Below, piece after piece: positions 47,975 to 59,791 of a stretch of 64,000 nt of DNA. Location of the stretch: contig NW_003200738.1 of NCBI RefSeq assembly GCF_000006405.1, forward strand, positions 19,610 to 83,609, given 5' to 3'. Made by a program: the position numbers and the translations under genes. The notes below the pieces were generated by a model. The model was given only the letters and a program-made list of their open reading frames with translations. It was not told the DNA's origin and did not search any database. Position 1 is the first letter of the stretch. Every line of letters starts with the position of its first letter. The stretch is from Perkinsus marinus ATCC 50983. Its lineage: Eukaryota > Perkinsozoa > Perkinsida > Perkinsidae.

Positions 47975-49185
47975 ATGAAGTCTGTGGTGACACTGCTACT
48001 ACTATTACTACTACTGCCTAATGTAGCTGATAACAACAGCCTCGTCGCTTCGCAGTTATACTAGAACGCTAATAACACTATTGTTATTTTCGTGGCTGCG
48101 ATGTAATGATAATAATAAATTCTTGCCCCTTTACCCGTTCACCTTTAAAAGCAACATTACCTGCACTTACTCCATGGAGATAAATGCATGTAAATTTAGT
48201 TGCTTTGAATTTCCTAGACTTGGGTTACTAAGTTGGTGGTCGAAATGACGACATCGATTTTGATTTAGCGCTCGCCCAGTGGTGTGTGTGCGTACGTCGC
48301 AGGACTCCACCTGAGGTTCTGAAGATCAATCAAGCCAAAGCAAAGGTCTGTCATCATCACCATCAGTCGATCGGCCGTTTCGGATCTATAATCGGGCCGT
48401 GGCTAACTTGCAGTACCGACAGAGCTCGGGATCTGAACATCGTGTTATACGTGTAAAAAGGGATTCTGTCGGAATCGATGCTAAATTTCAAAACTGGTTT
48501 ACTGATGGAGGGCTAAGATAGATCATCAGCGGGCGAATCGAGAGTATCTTGAAACCGTCACAACCTTGCATCTGCGTTATCATCACAGCGTTTCATAGTT
48601 GAGAAAATTGCGCCTTAAACTCGAGTAACACCTTAAGTGATTACTCCAGCGGCATCGTGGCTGATGATGGAACTCTTTAACGCTCGCACTAATACCACGT
48701 ACCATTTTTCAGCCCGTCTCTCTGGGGAAGCTCTGTTTATTTGTTCGACTAGTTAAGGCTGTTGATAATGAACGTTGTTGCACTTGTGACTCGTATAATC
48801 TATCATGCCAGACTACGTGGATAATTCTGTTTGAAAAAACTCCTTATATTGCTCCTAAACATACGCTGCCTTGAATTGAGTATTCTTGTGAAACAAGCCC
48901 ATTGCCAACTGAAAAGAAGGAATGGGTTCAATGTACTTAACGAAATTGGCGATCACTAGAGTACCGTATGCAAATAGATGAGCATTTCTTCCTCGTTATT
49001 ACTATGGCCGACTGAAAGCACACTATGTGTATTTCTAGGGGTTCTATGTGTTGGTAAACCTCTTTACAGAACTCTATGGCCTCAGTCATCAACTCGAGAG
49101 GTGCTATCGTGACTCGATACGCGTTAAATTTCGTGCTGTTTTTCAGATCAATGGCAGTTTCGATACGCATGGGAGTAGCAGCGAA
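47975..49185. other. Intergenic, nothing recognised
   Basis: Starts with short ACT/ATT triplet runs after the polo-kinase stop. No exon chain; the right end should contain the 5' region of the transporter gene. Confidence 0.4.
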
Positions 49186-51873
49186 ATGGGAGAGTTACGT
49201 CATTTTCAATTCGTCTACCTCGGAGTGTATGTGTTAGCAGTCTTCGCTGACTGGCTCCAAGGCCCGTTTGTGTATGCGTTGTATCGGTCGTACGGATATA
49301 GCATTGAGGATATTGGTAGTAGTATAGGGAAGCGACTGTATTAATAAGGTTTTTGTGATGATGGTGGTCTTTATCAATGGAGTTTCACGACCGTGATACT
49401 ACTGAAGAATATATTTCACGTTTTTCACCGAGTTTAACGCCACTTCACGTAAAACGGGTCGTGAAACTCCCATGTTCATGAATCACTTCAAAGGAACCTT
49501 TACGTGCGATCAAGTTCTCATAAATGTGAATGGAATGTGAGTGAGAATATATGATATTAACTAGATATTCCGAGTGCCGAAACTAATAATCTCGCTACTG
49601 CCAGACTACCCAACGCGGAACGATAAAGGATCGGTCGTTACTTTCGAAGCTCTAATTTGAGACTAATTCGAATTTTCCTCCCCCTCGTTACTTTGGGTAA
49701 AATTCATCGTGAAGGGTACAGCGTACTGAGACCGTATTGTATGCAATGTCCGTCATCATCACTTATATGAGGAGCTCTTCAAAATTCCCCTCCCGTTGCG
49801 TGAATATTTTACTCGGTTCAATCGTATAAATGAACTCCTCGTGGCTAAGGACTCCGTCACAGGTTCTCTATTTATTGTCGGCTTCCTGACCTCGGGTGTT
49901 TGCGGGACGTTTGTTGGTGGTATGGCTGATGCCTTCGGTCGGAAGAAGGCTTGCCTGATGTGAGCATCATCTTTATACCAGTTTTAGAGTTTAGTTTTAT
50001 CAGGTACTGCATTCTCTACGCTTTAGCATGTCTACTCTACCACTTGCGGAACTTCTATGTTCTACTACTAGGCCGGTGAGCTTACGTTGTCATCATTATT
50101 TGGCTCTTACTTGGATTGAATCATCAGGTTCTTGGGAGGGGTTTCCACATCACTACTCTTTTCGGTATTCGAGGCATGGATGTTGGAGGAGCACGCGAAA
50201 CGGGGTTTCGACGAATCGGCACTCAACGATACTTTTGCCAAGGCCACTTTGGGTAGACGTTATTTCGCTGTTGTTCTCGATTTGTTATATAGGTAACGGC
50301 ACGACAGCAATTGTGGCTGGAGTGGTATCGCATTTTGCTGCTGTCAAGTACGGTCCTATTGGGCCCTTCCGGGTCTCTGCTGCCACGTTGGGTATATGCG
50401 GAGTAGCGATCAGTTTACTATGGTGAGGATTTCTGACAGTGTGGAAAATTTGTTGGTGACGATATGGAAATTTCGAGGAAATTTTGACAAGTTCTTATTG
50501 GTGTCTGTACACTTCTACTCGAATTCGTGTGTGATAGTTAGTGAGGAAACTGCCGAGCTCAGCTGAGGGGAGTAAACATATATTCCAACACTGATTTCTG
50601 AATGGTGGGAAAATATGAGCATGATCAACTATGTATATGTGTTGGTGACGATATGGAAATTTTGAGAAATTTTGGGACGTTGTTGTTGGTTTCTGTACAC
50701 TTCTACCCGAATTCGTGTGATAATTAGTGAGGAAACTGCCGAGCTGAGCTGAGGGGAGTAAACACACACTCCTCCAACACTGGTTTCTGAACTTCTTATT
50801 CTCAGGAACGAAAATTACGGCAAACCCGACTCCAAAATTGCCTCGTCGTCGAGCTCACCATTCTCTGCTATTCGGACAGCAATGATGGAGGCCCTTCGAG
50901 TCGTTATAGCACAGCCTACTGTCCTCATCTGTGGCTTGATACAGGTTGGGACAGTTGGCTTGCAGCATTCACGTTATGAGTATTGTGCTTCAGTCTTGCT
51001 TCGAATCGGCTATGTATGTATTCGTATTCATGTGGACGCCCGCCCTTCCGGAGTCTATGGATCCGGGCACGGTCTTTACTGACTTTATGATAGCAATGAT
51101 GATTGGAAGTGAAGTATTTGAGACCCTTAGTGTGAGTGTACAGATTCCTCAATTGTGCTGTAGGACTTATTTCAGGGCCGATCGAGTCGACTGCCCAGTA
51201 TCCTACCTTACGTCCTTTTACTAGCAGCAATCGCTCTAGCAGTAGGTCTAGTAGTCTGGGAAAATGTGCACATGGTCAACTGCGTGTGTTGGTGACCATA
51301 TGAAAACGTTGAGGAAATTGGGGTGAATTCTTGTTGGATTCTACTGGAATTTGTATGATTGATGATTTTGTAGAATTCCCCAGAATTTCATGTTGTCACC
51401 AACACACGTCGTTTAACATGTGCGTAATCTCCCACATTGTCGTTTGTTATAACATCCTTTGTCCTTGTCAGGTTCCATGCTTTACTATAGCCTCGTTGCC
51501 AAGACTAGCAGCATTCTGTTTATTCGAGGCGTGCTGTGGTGTCTACTTCCCGACGCATTATTCGATCCGGTCGAGTAATTCTCAACAACTTGTGTGTTCG
51601 TTGAGCCTCGGCTCAGGTATCGTGCCGGCGTCGATTCGAGCAACTATGTTCAATGTATATCGAGTACCTCTTAACGTTCTTGTTGCGAAGATTTGTACCA
51701 GTGTGGGCACCATGAACGAGTCTGCAGTGTTCGCCACTTGTTCTGTGAGTATTCCACGGGTCTGTTATAACTTGAAACTTCATGGTCGTCAGATCCTACT
51801 CATTGCTGGCGCTCTACTGGCGTTCAAGAACGACCAACTGCTACTCAAAGTGTCCAATGCTAAGGAAGACTAG
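49186..51873 (+). CDS. MFSD5-type major facilitator (molybdate-anion transporter family), 11 exons
   Basis: Exons 49186-49315, 49863-49959, 50004-50075, 50128-50252, 50293-50422, 50806-50944, 50994-51131, 51176-51253, 51472-51574, 51617-51744 and 51793-51873 join in phase into 406 residues. Family signatures: FADWLQGPFVYALYRSYGYS, the MFS loop GGMADAFGRKKACLM, GRFLGGVSTSLLFSVFEAWM, and ESAMYVFVFMWTPALPE in the second half, then YFPTHYSIRSSIVPASIRA. About 11-12 TM segments. The animal and plant relatives are linked to molybdate uptake; substrate here is inferred from family. Three introns carry MITEs (49,378; 50,437 and 50,602; 51,253). The ATG was chosen because it directly precedes the first TM block. 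Confidence 0.87.
49378..49472 (-). mobile_element. Family-B MITE in transporter intron 1
   Basis: TGGAGTTTCACGACCG and ACGGGTCGTGAAACTCCCA ends; the core is in the reverse order of other copies. Confidence 0.75.
50437..50593 (+). mobile_element. Family-A MITE with perfect 8-bp target duplication
   Basis: CAGTGTGGAAAATTTG to CATATATTCCAACACTG, flanked by ATTTCTGA at 50429-50436 and 50594-50601. Confidence 0.88.
50602..50782 (+). mobile_element. Second family-A MITE inserted in tandem
   Basis: Begins ATGGTGGGAAAATATGAGC, ends CTCCTCCAACACTG, followed by GTTTCTGA, a third, one-base-changed copy of the flanking octamer. Both elements sit in the same transporter intron. Confidence 0.82.
51253..51439. 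mobile_element. Fold-back derivative of family A
   Basis: AGTCTGGGAAAATGTGCACATGGTC at the left is matched inverted by CATGTGCGTAATCTCCCACATTG at the right, so both ends derive from the same terminus and the whole can fold on itself. In a transporter intron. Confidence 0.75.
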
Positions 51874-52383
51874 TGTGTGCGTGTGTTCTGATAGTTTCTC
51901 CACGGGTGTAGTGCATCGCGTTGTTGTCCAGTGGTAGCATTTAACGGCGAATTTGAGGGTATCAAGGCATACCCTTGACTGTGTCACTACCTAGTGCGAC
52001 TATTTACACAGTGCCACGGTAACGCTACTACTACTCGAGTGTCGAACGGACCCGCGGTAGAGGGAGGATTCCTGTTAGTTGTTGTTTCGGGAGAAGCACC
52101 CCTCAATAAAGCCCTAGTGAAGGGGTCAACTACAGGGGCCACAGGAGTTGATCCTGTTAACTCAGCAACCTCCTCCTTCTCCTCCCGATGGAGGCTCCTG
52201 AATGACCAGAATCATTATTAAACTCTGGTTCTACTATGGTATTGTGTACTTTCGAAATGGAGTGTTGAAAGAGGGCCTATAGGAATCACCATGATGATGA
52301 TGGTGGTCTACATCGGCCCCACTAGTAGAAGCATTAACATCAACTCGGTGTGAATGTACAGGGGATGTGTCTGGAGTAGGGCT
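51874..52383. other. Convergent intergenic region
   Basis: Between the transporter stop and the minus-strand gene's stop. A tRNA-Gly-like A-box region near 51,911 lacks the rest of a cloverleaf. No gene supported. Confidence 0.4.
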
Positions 52384-53025
52384 CTATTCCCCATCACTCG
52401 TTTCTTCCACTACCTCCCTTCCTGGGAGCTCCTTCTTGATGGTGAGTGCCACTGGCGGTGCTCCTACGCCATGGTGGTATCGGTCTACCATCCTCATCTT
52501 CTGAGGATTGCCAACGAGGATCAACCTCATGCATGCTTCATCGTGTCGCTCACCTCCTGTTGCTGTACGAGCACCCCTCAGGGCACACCAATCCCTATTC
52601 CCTTGTTTTGGTTTAACAACTTGCCAACCATCGTCAGGGTCCGACAACCCGGGATAGCCGGCGCCGCCCACTGAATCTACAACGGAACTACTGTGATGAG
52701 GCCGCCCGAGGGTTGCAGGGCCTCACCCTCGTGTTCTCTTCCCTTGCCTTTACCCTTCCCAACAATACCAGAGCCGCCTCCAATACCGCTCGGATCTCGT
52801 CCCCTCCCTTTAGCTCCTGAATAGGGGCCTCGACCTGATGGGAATTCCTGGAGGAGTGGTAGCAGAACTAATACAAGGACTACTCCCAAGCGCTCCAGCG
52901 TTGTATTCCTCCCCCTGTTGTGGAATCAGTCGCTGCTTAGCATTCGGTGGGGAAAATCGATGAACTCTGATTCCTATTGGATTTGATATGTCCGGCCCTG
53001 GGGGGCCAGGGTACATCCTAAACAT
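52384..53025 (-). CDS. Gly-rich basic protein, 3 exons, 178 aa, unrecognised
   Basis: Exons (minus) 52884-53025, 52727-52834 and 52384-52670 join in phase (introns 49 and 56 nt). The first exon has a Pro-rich start (MFRMYPGPPGPDISNP), the second is Gly/Lys/Arg-rich (GKGKGKGRE), and the third starts with SDPDDGWQVVKPKQGNRDW and ends acidic (VVEETSDGE). The Gly/Lys/Arg block resembles low-complexity tails of RNA-binding proteins; no domain is certain. An upstream exon is possible, since the frame stays open for a few codons before the chosen ATG. Confidence 0.55.
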
Positions 53026-53491
53026 ACCCCAAGTTGATCTGTGCGTCACTGCTGCATGGGGTTCTACCTAAGTAACTGTTGCCTATCGTATTGGTATTCG
53101 CTTGATGACGAGTCTCGAGGTTCTCTTGGAGTCGTTTGTATCATCACTGTTGTTGCTATTGTAATCGTAATGTATGGCTAACTTCTAGGACAACGTAGCT
53201 TGAAGGCACGCGAATTTGGGAGAAAAATTAAGAAGATGCCTTAACGAAGATTCGAACCCGGGTTCTTCGATAGATGAGTTGCGCGCTCCACCGCGCCGCC
53301 AATCGAGCAGATTACATAGACTTCGGCGTTTCAACTGGATGGGTAGAAGAGTGAGATAGCGGGATCGATAAGGGGTGGAAAGTGGATACCGCACGCCACA
53401 GACATCCTGTGTCATCATCAGTACTTTCCCTCGTTTGAGCTAGTGCTGCTCGGCTTCCACCACCTTCAACACGCCTCGCATCCCTTCCGAC
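53026..53491. other. Divergent promoter region with a tRNA-like relic
   Basis: At 53,230-53,302 the minus strand shows a D-arm-like GCGCGGTGGAGCGC and a B-box GGGTTCGAATC, but acceptor and anticodon stems do not pair. Probably a decayed tRNA or tRNA-derived repeat. It lies between the Gly-rich gene and BFR1. Confidence 0.4.
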
Positions 53492-55138
53492 ATGTCGAAC
53501 GCTAAAAACGCCACCACTAACGCTGCCGCCTCCAAGGAGAAGCCCTCCGAGGCTGCTCATACTGAGGCTCACACCAGGCCTCAGCCAGTCGATCGTGCTT
53601 ATTATGAGAAGAAGATTGACAAGCTTAGTGAGGAGATCAAGGGTCTTCAAGCCAAGGTGAGAGCACCACTGCTACTGCATGTGGAGGTGTAGACTGGCAT
53701 TCTAGGTTCACGATCTCAATGAGAAAATCCACGGCAAGTCCGAGGGTAAAGATGAGTTCCTCCGTAAGCGCGATCTGCTGAAACAGCAGATGGACGAGCA
53801 GCAGAAGCTCGTGTCTGATTTGGAGACTAAGAGGAGCAAAACTCAAGATGGTATTCATAACAAGCAAACTGAGGTAACCAACGATCTCTCGTTTAAACGC
53901 AACATGCCCCATGCAGGGACGCCAACTCCGTGCTGAATTGAGTAGCATGCAGAAGAAGTTGGGCTTCTCTACTGAGGACCAAATCGATGACAAGATCGCT
54001 GAGATCGAGTACAGGATGCACACTGAGTCTTTGGATCTCAAGAAGGAGAAGGAATTGTAAGGTTCATTTCTCGGACGAGTTCGCATTGGTGTGGTATCGC
54101 GACTTGTTCAGGATGAAACAGATTTCCGAGCTTAAACAGACCAAACCTCAGCTCAAGAAGTTTGCCGCTATGAAGAGTGCCTCCGGCGAATATGATTCCA
54201 CCAACGTCGGACCCCTGAAGGCCAACTTGGAAGACATCAAGACGTGAGTTGTCACCTTCGAGTCGTCACTATGCGTTACAATGCATCTTTAGTAACCTCA
54301 ACAAGGCCCGTGATGAGAGGCGTAAGCTCCACGAGCAGTACTCCAAGCTTATGGACGGTCGTCGCAAGGCTATGGAGGGCATGTCTGATATTTTTGAAGC
54401 CCGTGAGAAGCTCAACAAGGAGATCAGAGCCAAATACGGCCAGATCAAGGAGCTCCGTGACGAGCGCTCTGCTAAGATCAGCGCTTACACCGCCTGGGTC
54501 GCCGAGCAGAAGGAGAAGCGTGCCGCTCGTGAGAGAGAGGAGCGCGAGGCTAGGTTGGCCGAGGAGGAGAAGAAACGCCTTGAGGAGGAGCTGGAGAAGG
54601 AAAAGGTAAACTCTATGCTGCAAGTGTTGCATGACTCGATGATGTCAATCTGTTGTAGGAAATTCCTTATCTTGCTGAAATCGAGTTAGTCGAGAACACT
54701 ATCAAGTATTGCAAGACTTTGGCTCCTGAGGAGAAGAAGGAAGAGGCCGCTGCCAAGGCTGATGTTCCTACTATTGACGGCACTATGGCTCTTGTGCAGA
54801 AGAAGGACAGGGTTCAGAACTACTACTTCGCTCCTACTGCTCAGAAGAAGAAGGGCAAGCACAACAAGCAGGGCGCTAGCCAGGCTGCTTTCAAGCACGG
54901 TCTTGATACTCTGCAGCTCTTCTCTGATATGAAGGTTGATGCTCCCAAGAATAAGGACGATGTTCCTAAGTGCATTGAGGATCTCAACAAGAGGCTCGCC
55001 GAGTATAAGGATCTCCAGAAGGTCGAATACGAGAATCGTCAGAAGCGTCGTGAGGCTCGTGAGGCTGCTGCTAAGGCTGCAGCTGAGCAAGCTGACGAGA
55101 CTGCTAAACAGGCTGAGACTACTGAGGCTACTGCTTGA
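53492..55138 (+). CDS. BFR1-like nuclear segregation / mRNP-associated coiled-coil protein, 6 exons
   Basis: Exons 53492-53656, 53706-53873, 53917-54056, 54112-54243, 54293-54605 and 54659-55138 give 465 residues, about the size of yeast Bfr1 family proteins. Nearly the whole chain is charged coiled coil: ERIK-type heptads in exons 1-5 (for example KKIDKLSEEIKGLQAK), a Glu/Arg/Lys-rich helix in exon 5, then a Lys-rich segment (PTAQKKKGKHNKQ) and a conserved region EIELVENTIKYCKTL. In fungi Bfr1 associates with polysomes, ER-bound mRNP and chromosome segregation; the role here is inferred. Codon use is strongly biased to GAG and AAG, fitting high expression. Introns are 43-55 nt. Confidence 0.78.
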
Positions 55139-56738
55139 GTTTTTCTAAACCACATTGTTAATCAATAACAATAGTAATCATCCTACCCCTTTTCTATCAT
55201 CGTTGTCGTGACGGTGGTGGTAATGTGAGGCGGTTGAGTGGTTGGAAAGCCAGTATGCCTCTTTCATGTAGTCTTCGTCGTACTACTACTATCCGAACCT
55301 AGTATCATTCTTGCTGCTATTGCCAGTCTCCTGATCTCGAAGTCGACTCTTCATGATCTCCCTTTTCCTCTCCTGCTGAACGGTTGTGTATCGGTAGTCC
55401 TTTTCTCGCGGCACTGTTGATTACGTCAACAACAGCAGGGTATTTGGCTCTGGGATACATCTCACCGTTATAGTAGACCTGCTATCTTTGCTTATCGTGC
55501 TGGGGTTGATGAAGTCACATCTACTTTATCACAACTGTTCCTGCCTATATACTACTACCCTATGAATGGTTGCAGTAGCCGCTGTGGGCATTTAGCTGGT
55601 TAGAAGGTTAGCCGCTCAGACTGGCCGCTAGAAGTTAGTGACTGCTCGAAGTGCTTTCATCGTGTTGAGTTAAGGAGTATCTTGTGGAATCTTACCGATG
55701 TGGAAAACATAGTTAACTGGATGAAACCTGTTTGATGACTAATCATTCGCATGTTGAGAAAGGAGTGGTATCATGTACTTTATCGTGAATCTGTCAACCA
55801 ACATAGAGTTAGTAGAAGTCTGAAGAGCCTACAATGGTCAGGTGAGGAAGAGACGTTGTCAATGAACGGATCAGATCGTGCGATAGTCGTAGTCGTACGA
55901 GATCGTGATGTAGTAATCGTAGTACGACTATGTCGAACGGTTTGGCGTCACGCCTAGCAATACATTGGGAATGACTGTAGCACTGTCATCACTAGCTTGG
56001 GCTGTTGGTACATGATGCTTTCAGGATTCAGTGAGGAATGATGAAGTTGTGGTAAGCTAGGTCTATGCCCACCGCAATACATGCGTTTCTCTACAGAGCG
56101 GACGGCGGCTATAAACGTGATGTTCCTGCATACTGCTTATATAGGTCAACGTGTGTATGAACAAGTGTCGTCGTTTGCCGTGATACCTGCTGCTGGCTTC
56201 ATCATCATCAGTCCTGAGTATATGCTTGCATGGGGGTGTGGGCGACCTAAGAAGAGTGTTCCGCCTTGACTCTATCGCATCTTCCCGACGCAACACCCAG
56301 TTTGAGTAGCTTCGGTCACACTACACTCGAAGCTGTCGCATCATAACTTCTGTTTCCTGTTGTGTTTGGTGGCAGAAGTTCACATCTTCATAATACAAGG
56401 AAATATAATCTTACTGCTTATGCTGATACTCTCGCCTCGTGGAACTATGAGAGCTGCAGTTGATTCGGAAACTTGGTCCTACAACACACTGTGTTTAGTT
56501 GAATACCATTTTCAGAGGTTGAATGTGTCTAGGGAGGGACAGCATTGTGTGCTCTGCTATCCCTGGCTCTGACGTGTAGACCTTGAACTCCTTACTTGGA
56601 GGAATCCTGACGTTCCTTTACCTGTAAAGTTACGAAAAGGCACTCTTTCCTCAAGGAGATGCTCCCATGTTATAGCCCCCCTAGCCTCGTTTAAACGAGT
56701 TGGGTTGAGTTTCTAGCGTAGTTGTTAGAAGGTTTCCT
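55139..56738. other. 1.6-kb intergenic region, no gene recognised
   Basis: Short frames only. A stretch near 55,875-55,930 alternates TCGTAGTCGTACGA-like sequence. It should include the BFR1 3' end and the ABCF promoter. Confidence 0.4.
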
Positions 56739-58832
56739 ATGGTACGTTCATCAAAGCGCGACACTGCTCGTACTCACAAGAAGAAGAAGTCTGAGGAGGG
56801 GAAGACCAGCAGCACTTCTGCTACTTCAGCAGCAGCAGCAGCTCCTAAAATACAAGATGCTCAACTTGCCGAGATCGCCAAGTTCGGCTTGCCTTCAGGG
56901 CTCGCTAGCCTCTCTGATGCTGATGACTTCACCGCTCGATGGCTCGAATGCCTAGCAGAAGGTCGCCAATGGGGCGGTGCATCTTATGGTGGTAGAGGCG
57001 TACAGGTCCACAACAGTGGTGATGTTATCATCGATAATGTTACTCTATGTTATGTTGGCAACACGGGCAGTACTTCTCTGTTGGAAAATGCCAAAGTACA
57101 ATTTCTAAAGGGACATTGTTATGGTCTCATCGGCGTTAATGGTGCTGGTAAAACGACTCTACTACGACGGTTGGCCTCTTTTACTCTACCCGGCACTCCT
57201 CTACATTTGAAGTATGCCTACGTGGCTCAAGAGCTCACACCACCTCCTGAGGAGGAGGCTCTCACTACTCTAGACTACACTGTAGCAGCTGATGTCGAGC
57301 GGGCACTGTTGATGAAGGAGGATGCCGACTTGAATGAGAAGCTTATCGCGGGGGTTGATATGACTGATGAAGAAGTCCAGAGGGTTACTGAGGTCGTGGA
57401 ACAGCTCGATGCCATAGGAGCTGACCAAGCCGCTCAGCGGGCTCGAGCAGTGCTGATGGGTCTGGGCTTTCCTGAGAACCTTATAGATGCTCCCGTGAAG
57501 CACCTCTCGGGTGGCTGGTTACTCCGTGTGGAGCTTGCCAGAGCTATCAGTATGCGACCTGACGTTCTCCTGTTGGATGAGCCGACTAATCATTTGGATC
57601 TTCATGCGAAATGGTGGCTAACTGAGTGGCTTAGCGAGAAGAGGGAGGAGCTCGTTACGGTCATTGTTAGTCACGATTCGGAATTTATGGACGAAGTTTG
57701 CACGGACATCTGCCGAGTTGATTCCTTTAACAAGAAGCTCGTCTACTATACCGGAAATTTCACTTCCTTCAAGGAGCAGTTGAATGCTCGTACGACTAGG
57801 CTCACTGGTGCGCTGGAAGCTCAGCAAAAACAGAAGGATCGAGCGGCCGCGTTTATACAAAATAATAAGCATTCGGATGACCCCAACAAACAGAAGCAGG
57901 CAGCCGAGCGATTGAAGAAAATGGACAGGCTCAATTTCTATCGTGAGGACGGGAAGAAGTTCAAGAAATTCTCATTGAAAGTTTTGTCCGAGGATGCAGT
58001 GCGGTTGCCGGAGTATATTGACGCTAAAGTCTCGAATATGTCGGCGAGCAACAAGGTGGAGAATTTCAAGTTCAAGTTTCTACAACCAGCTGAGATCGAC
58101 AAAGACCTCTACATTATGAAGAAATGTGTTATTGGTTATGGAAAAGAGTCTATTGTTGGTGATGTTACTTTCACTGTCCAGATGGGCGCGCGGATTGTCC
58201 TAGTTGGTCCCAATGGTACGGGCAAGAGCACTCTTATGAGCGTCCTCAATGACGATGGTGTAGCAACGAAGATTTCGGGTGGACGAAGAGTTGAGAACCG
58301 ATGCAGAGTGGCTCTGGTCAGCCAACATCATTTGCAGAAAATGAAGGATTTCCTCGATATCTCCCCGGTTGAGTATTTTAAGCATGAGCGACCAGAAGAA
58401 GCGAATTTATCAAATCAAGAGATATGCAACTTTCTCGGCTCCTTTGGCCTTGGGCGGTTCGCCCTCTCTTCTGTTATCGGACAACTCTCAGGTGGTCAGC
58501 GGGCCCGACTCGACTTAGCCGTCGCAGTAGCGTCACGGCCACATCTGCTACTACTGGATGAACCTACCAATCATTTAGACGTTGTCAGCCAAGAAGCTCT
58601 CGCCAAAGCATTGGAGACCTTTGATGGCGCCGTAGTTGCCGTGACGCATTCTGAGGAGTTCATGGGCGCTCTACGACCAACTCAGTTATGGTCAATCGAG
58701 AAGGGTCGGTTCTCAGCAACTCCCGTGAGGGATGAGGAGGAGTTCAACGAGGTGTTTGGCGATTACAAGAGGCGTGCAGTCAAGGAGGCTCGTAAACTCA
58801 TTAAAGCTTCCAAACTCAATGGTGTATTGTAA
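56739..58832 (+). CDS. ABCF-type twin-ATPase (translation-associated), intronless, 697 aa
   Basis: Single uninterrupted frame. Two ABC domains: Walker A GVNGAGKT (132-139) and GPNGTGKS (490-497), signatures LSGGW (256-260) and LSGGQ (583-587), Walker B LLLDEPTNHLD (277-287) and (605-615), switch His in SHD (312) and THS (637). The linker between domains is Lys-rich (about 350-415). There is no membrane domain, as in ABCF proteins, which act on ribosomes or ribosome assembly. The Lys-rich N-terminus resembles ABCF1/ABCF2-like eukaryotic members. The subfamily is not settled; the first signature's W in place of Q is common in the group. The lack of introns sets it apart from almost every other gene here. 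Confidence 0.93.
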   Translation: MVRSSKRDTARTHKKKKSEEGKTSSTSATSAAAAAPKIQDAQLAEIAKFGLPSGLASLSDADDFTARWLECLAEGRQWGGASYGGRGVQVHNSGDVIIDNVTLCYVGNTGSTSLLENAKVQFLKGHCYGLIGVNGAGKTTLLRRLASFTLPGTPLHLKYAYVAQELTPPPEEEALTTLDYTVAADVERALLMKEDADLNEKLIAGVDMTDEEVQRVTEVVEQLDAIGADQAAQRARAVLMGLGFPENLIDAPVKHLSGGWLLRVELARAISMRPDVLLLDEPTNHLDLHAKWWLTEWLSEKREELVTVIVSHDSEFMDEVCTDICRVDSFNKKLVYYTGNFTSFKEQLNARTTRLTGALEAQQKQKDRAAAFIQNNKHSDDPNKQKQAAERLKKMDRLNFYREDGKKFKKFSLKVLSEDAVRLPEYIDAKVSNMSASNKVENFKFKFLQPAEIDKDLYIMKKCVIGYGKESIVGDVTFTVQMGARIVLVGPNGTGKSTLMSVLNDDGVATKISGGRRVENRCRVALVSQHHLQKMKDFLDISPVEYFKHERPEEANLSNQEICNFLGSFGLGRFALSSVIGQLSGGQRARLDLAVAVASRPHLLLLDEPTNHLDVVSQEALAKALETFDGAVVAVTHSEEFMGALRPTQLWSIEKGRFSATPVRDEEEFNEVFGDYKRRAVKEARKLIKASKLNGVL

Positions 58833-59485
58833 AACATCGAACAGTGTTTCACTTGTTTCTCATTGCGCAGAGTTGATCGTGGCATTGTTCGGGCGAGCAA
58901 GGGTGGCATCGTGTCGTTACAACGGTATACCACTGATGTGTGGATGCAATCGTGTCTGGGAACTTTTGAGGCATACATCCTACAAGGATGCATCGTGTTG
59001 GAGAACGGCCAACGTTAGATCTCCTCTTAGCCGATGAGGTGAGGCGATGTTAGTCTAACTAAGGCGTGTTGGCGGCGTTGGACTTTGAACTCACACACAC
59101 ACACCTGTTACGCCACTTCTATCATTTCTAAACATGAAGATACTTCGTAGGGCCTATCTCAGCAGTGCTTCGCTAGTCAATCCGAAGTCGCCTGTGAGTT
59201 GCCAAATGCTCCTGTTCGCATGTTATGCGAACCCGGTTTGTATCCCAGAATCTATCGACTGTCTTCCGATCGATGTGCGTGGTCTGAGTCTCAGACTGAG
59301 ATGTCGACTTCATCAAAAAAATCAGCGCAGCGGCGTCGAACTTTTGTCAATCACACACCTTGTTGCCTGACTCCCGACCCGATTTCTAGAGTGATTCCTT
59401 TGGGCCACAAGACCAAACTATGTTTGGACACTGTAGGCAACATAGAGTGAGCATTAGACTCCTCACGTCATACGGATTTGTACTA
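58833..59485. other. Intergenic, with a short (CA)n run
   Basis: A CACACACACACAC run lies near 59,092-59,104. No gene supported. The Pol III terminator region of the first tRNA-Trp lies at the right edge. Confidence 0.4.
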
Positions 59486-59557
59486 TGACCCCGGCCCGAT
59501 TCGAACGGACAACCTTCTAATCTGGAGTCAGATGCGTTACCGTTGCGCCACAGGGCC
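59486..59557 (-). tRNA. tRNA-Trp (CCA), copy A
   Basis: 72 nt: acceptor GGCCCTG/CGGGGTC (one G-T pair), anticodon loop CTCCAGA with anticodon CCA, T arm GTCCG-TTCGAAT-CGGGC. The anticodon stem TCTGA/TTAGA has one mismatch or wobble relative to copy B. Confidence 0.85.
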
Positions 59558-59638
59558 AAACTAAAAACAATATTTGAACGCTCAAGGCAAGACAGAGCGA
59601 GCGCTACATTCCTCGCTTCATGTAATACACTACTTATG

Positions 59639-59710
59639 TGACCCCGGCCCGATTCGAACGGACAACCTTCTGATCTGGAGTCAGATGCGCTACCGTTGCG
59701 CCACAGGGCC
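59639..59710 (-). tRNA. tRNA-Trp (CCA), copy B
   Basis: As copy A but with a fully paired anticodon stem (TCTGA/TCAGA) and D arm. 153 bp from copy A, and spacers are similar, so the unit duplicated as a block. Confidence 0.95.
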
Positions 59711-59791
59711 AAACTGAAAAGGACACTTGGACGCTCAAGGCAAGACGGAGCGACCGCTACATTCCTCACTTCAGAAAATAAACTAGTAATG

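Noticed and set aside
51911-51985. tRNA-Gly-like start (GTTGTCCAGTGGTAGCATT)
   Set aside because: Only the D-arm part matches; no T arm follows at the right distance.
53230-53302. Minus-strand tRNA with a good B box
   Set aside because: D-arm and T-loop words are present, but acceptor and anticodon stems fail, so no isotype can be called. Noted only as a relic.
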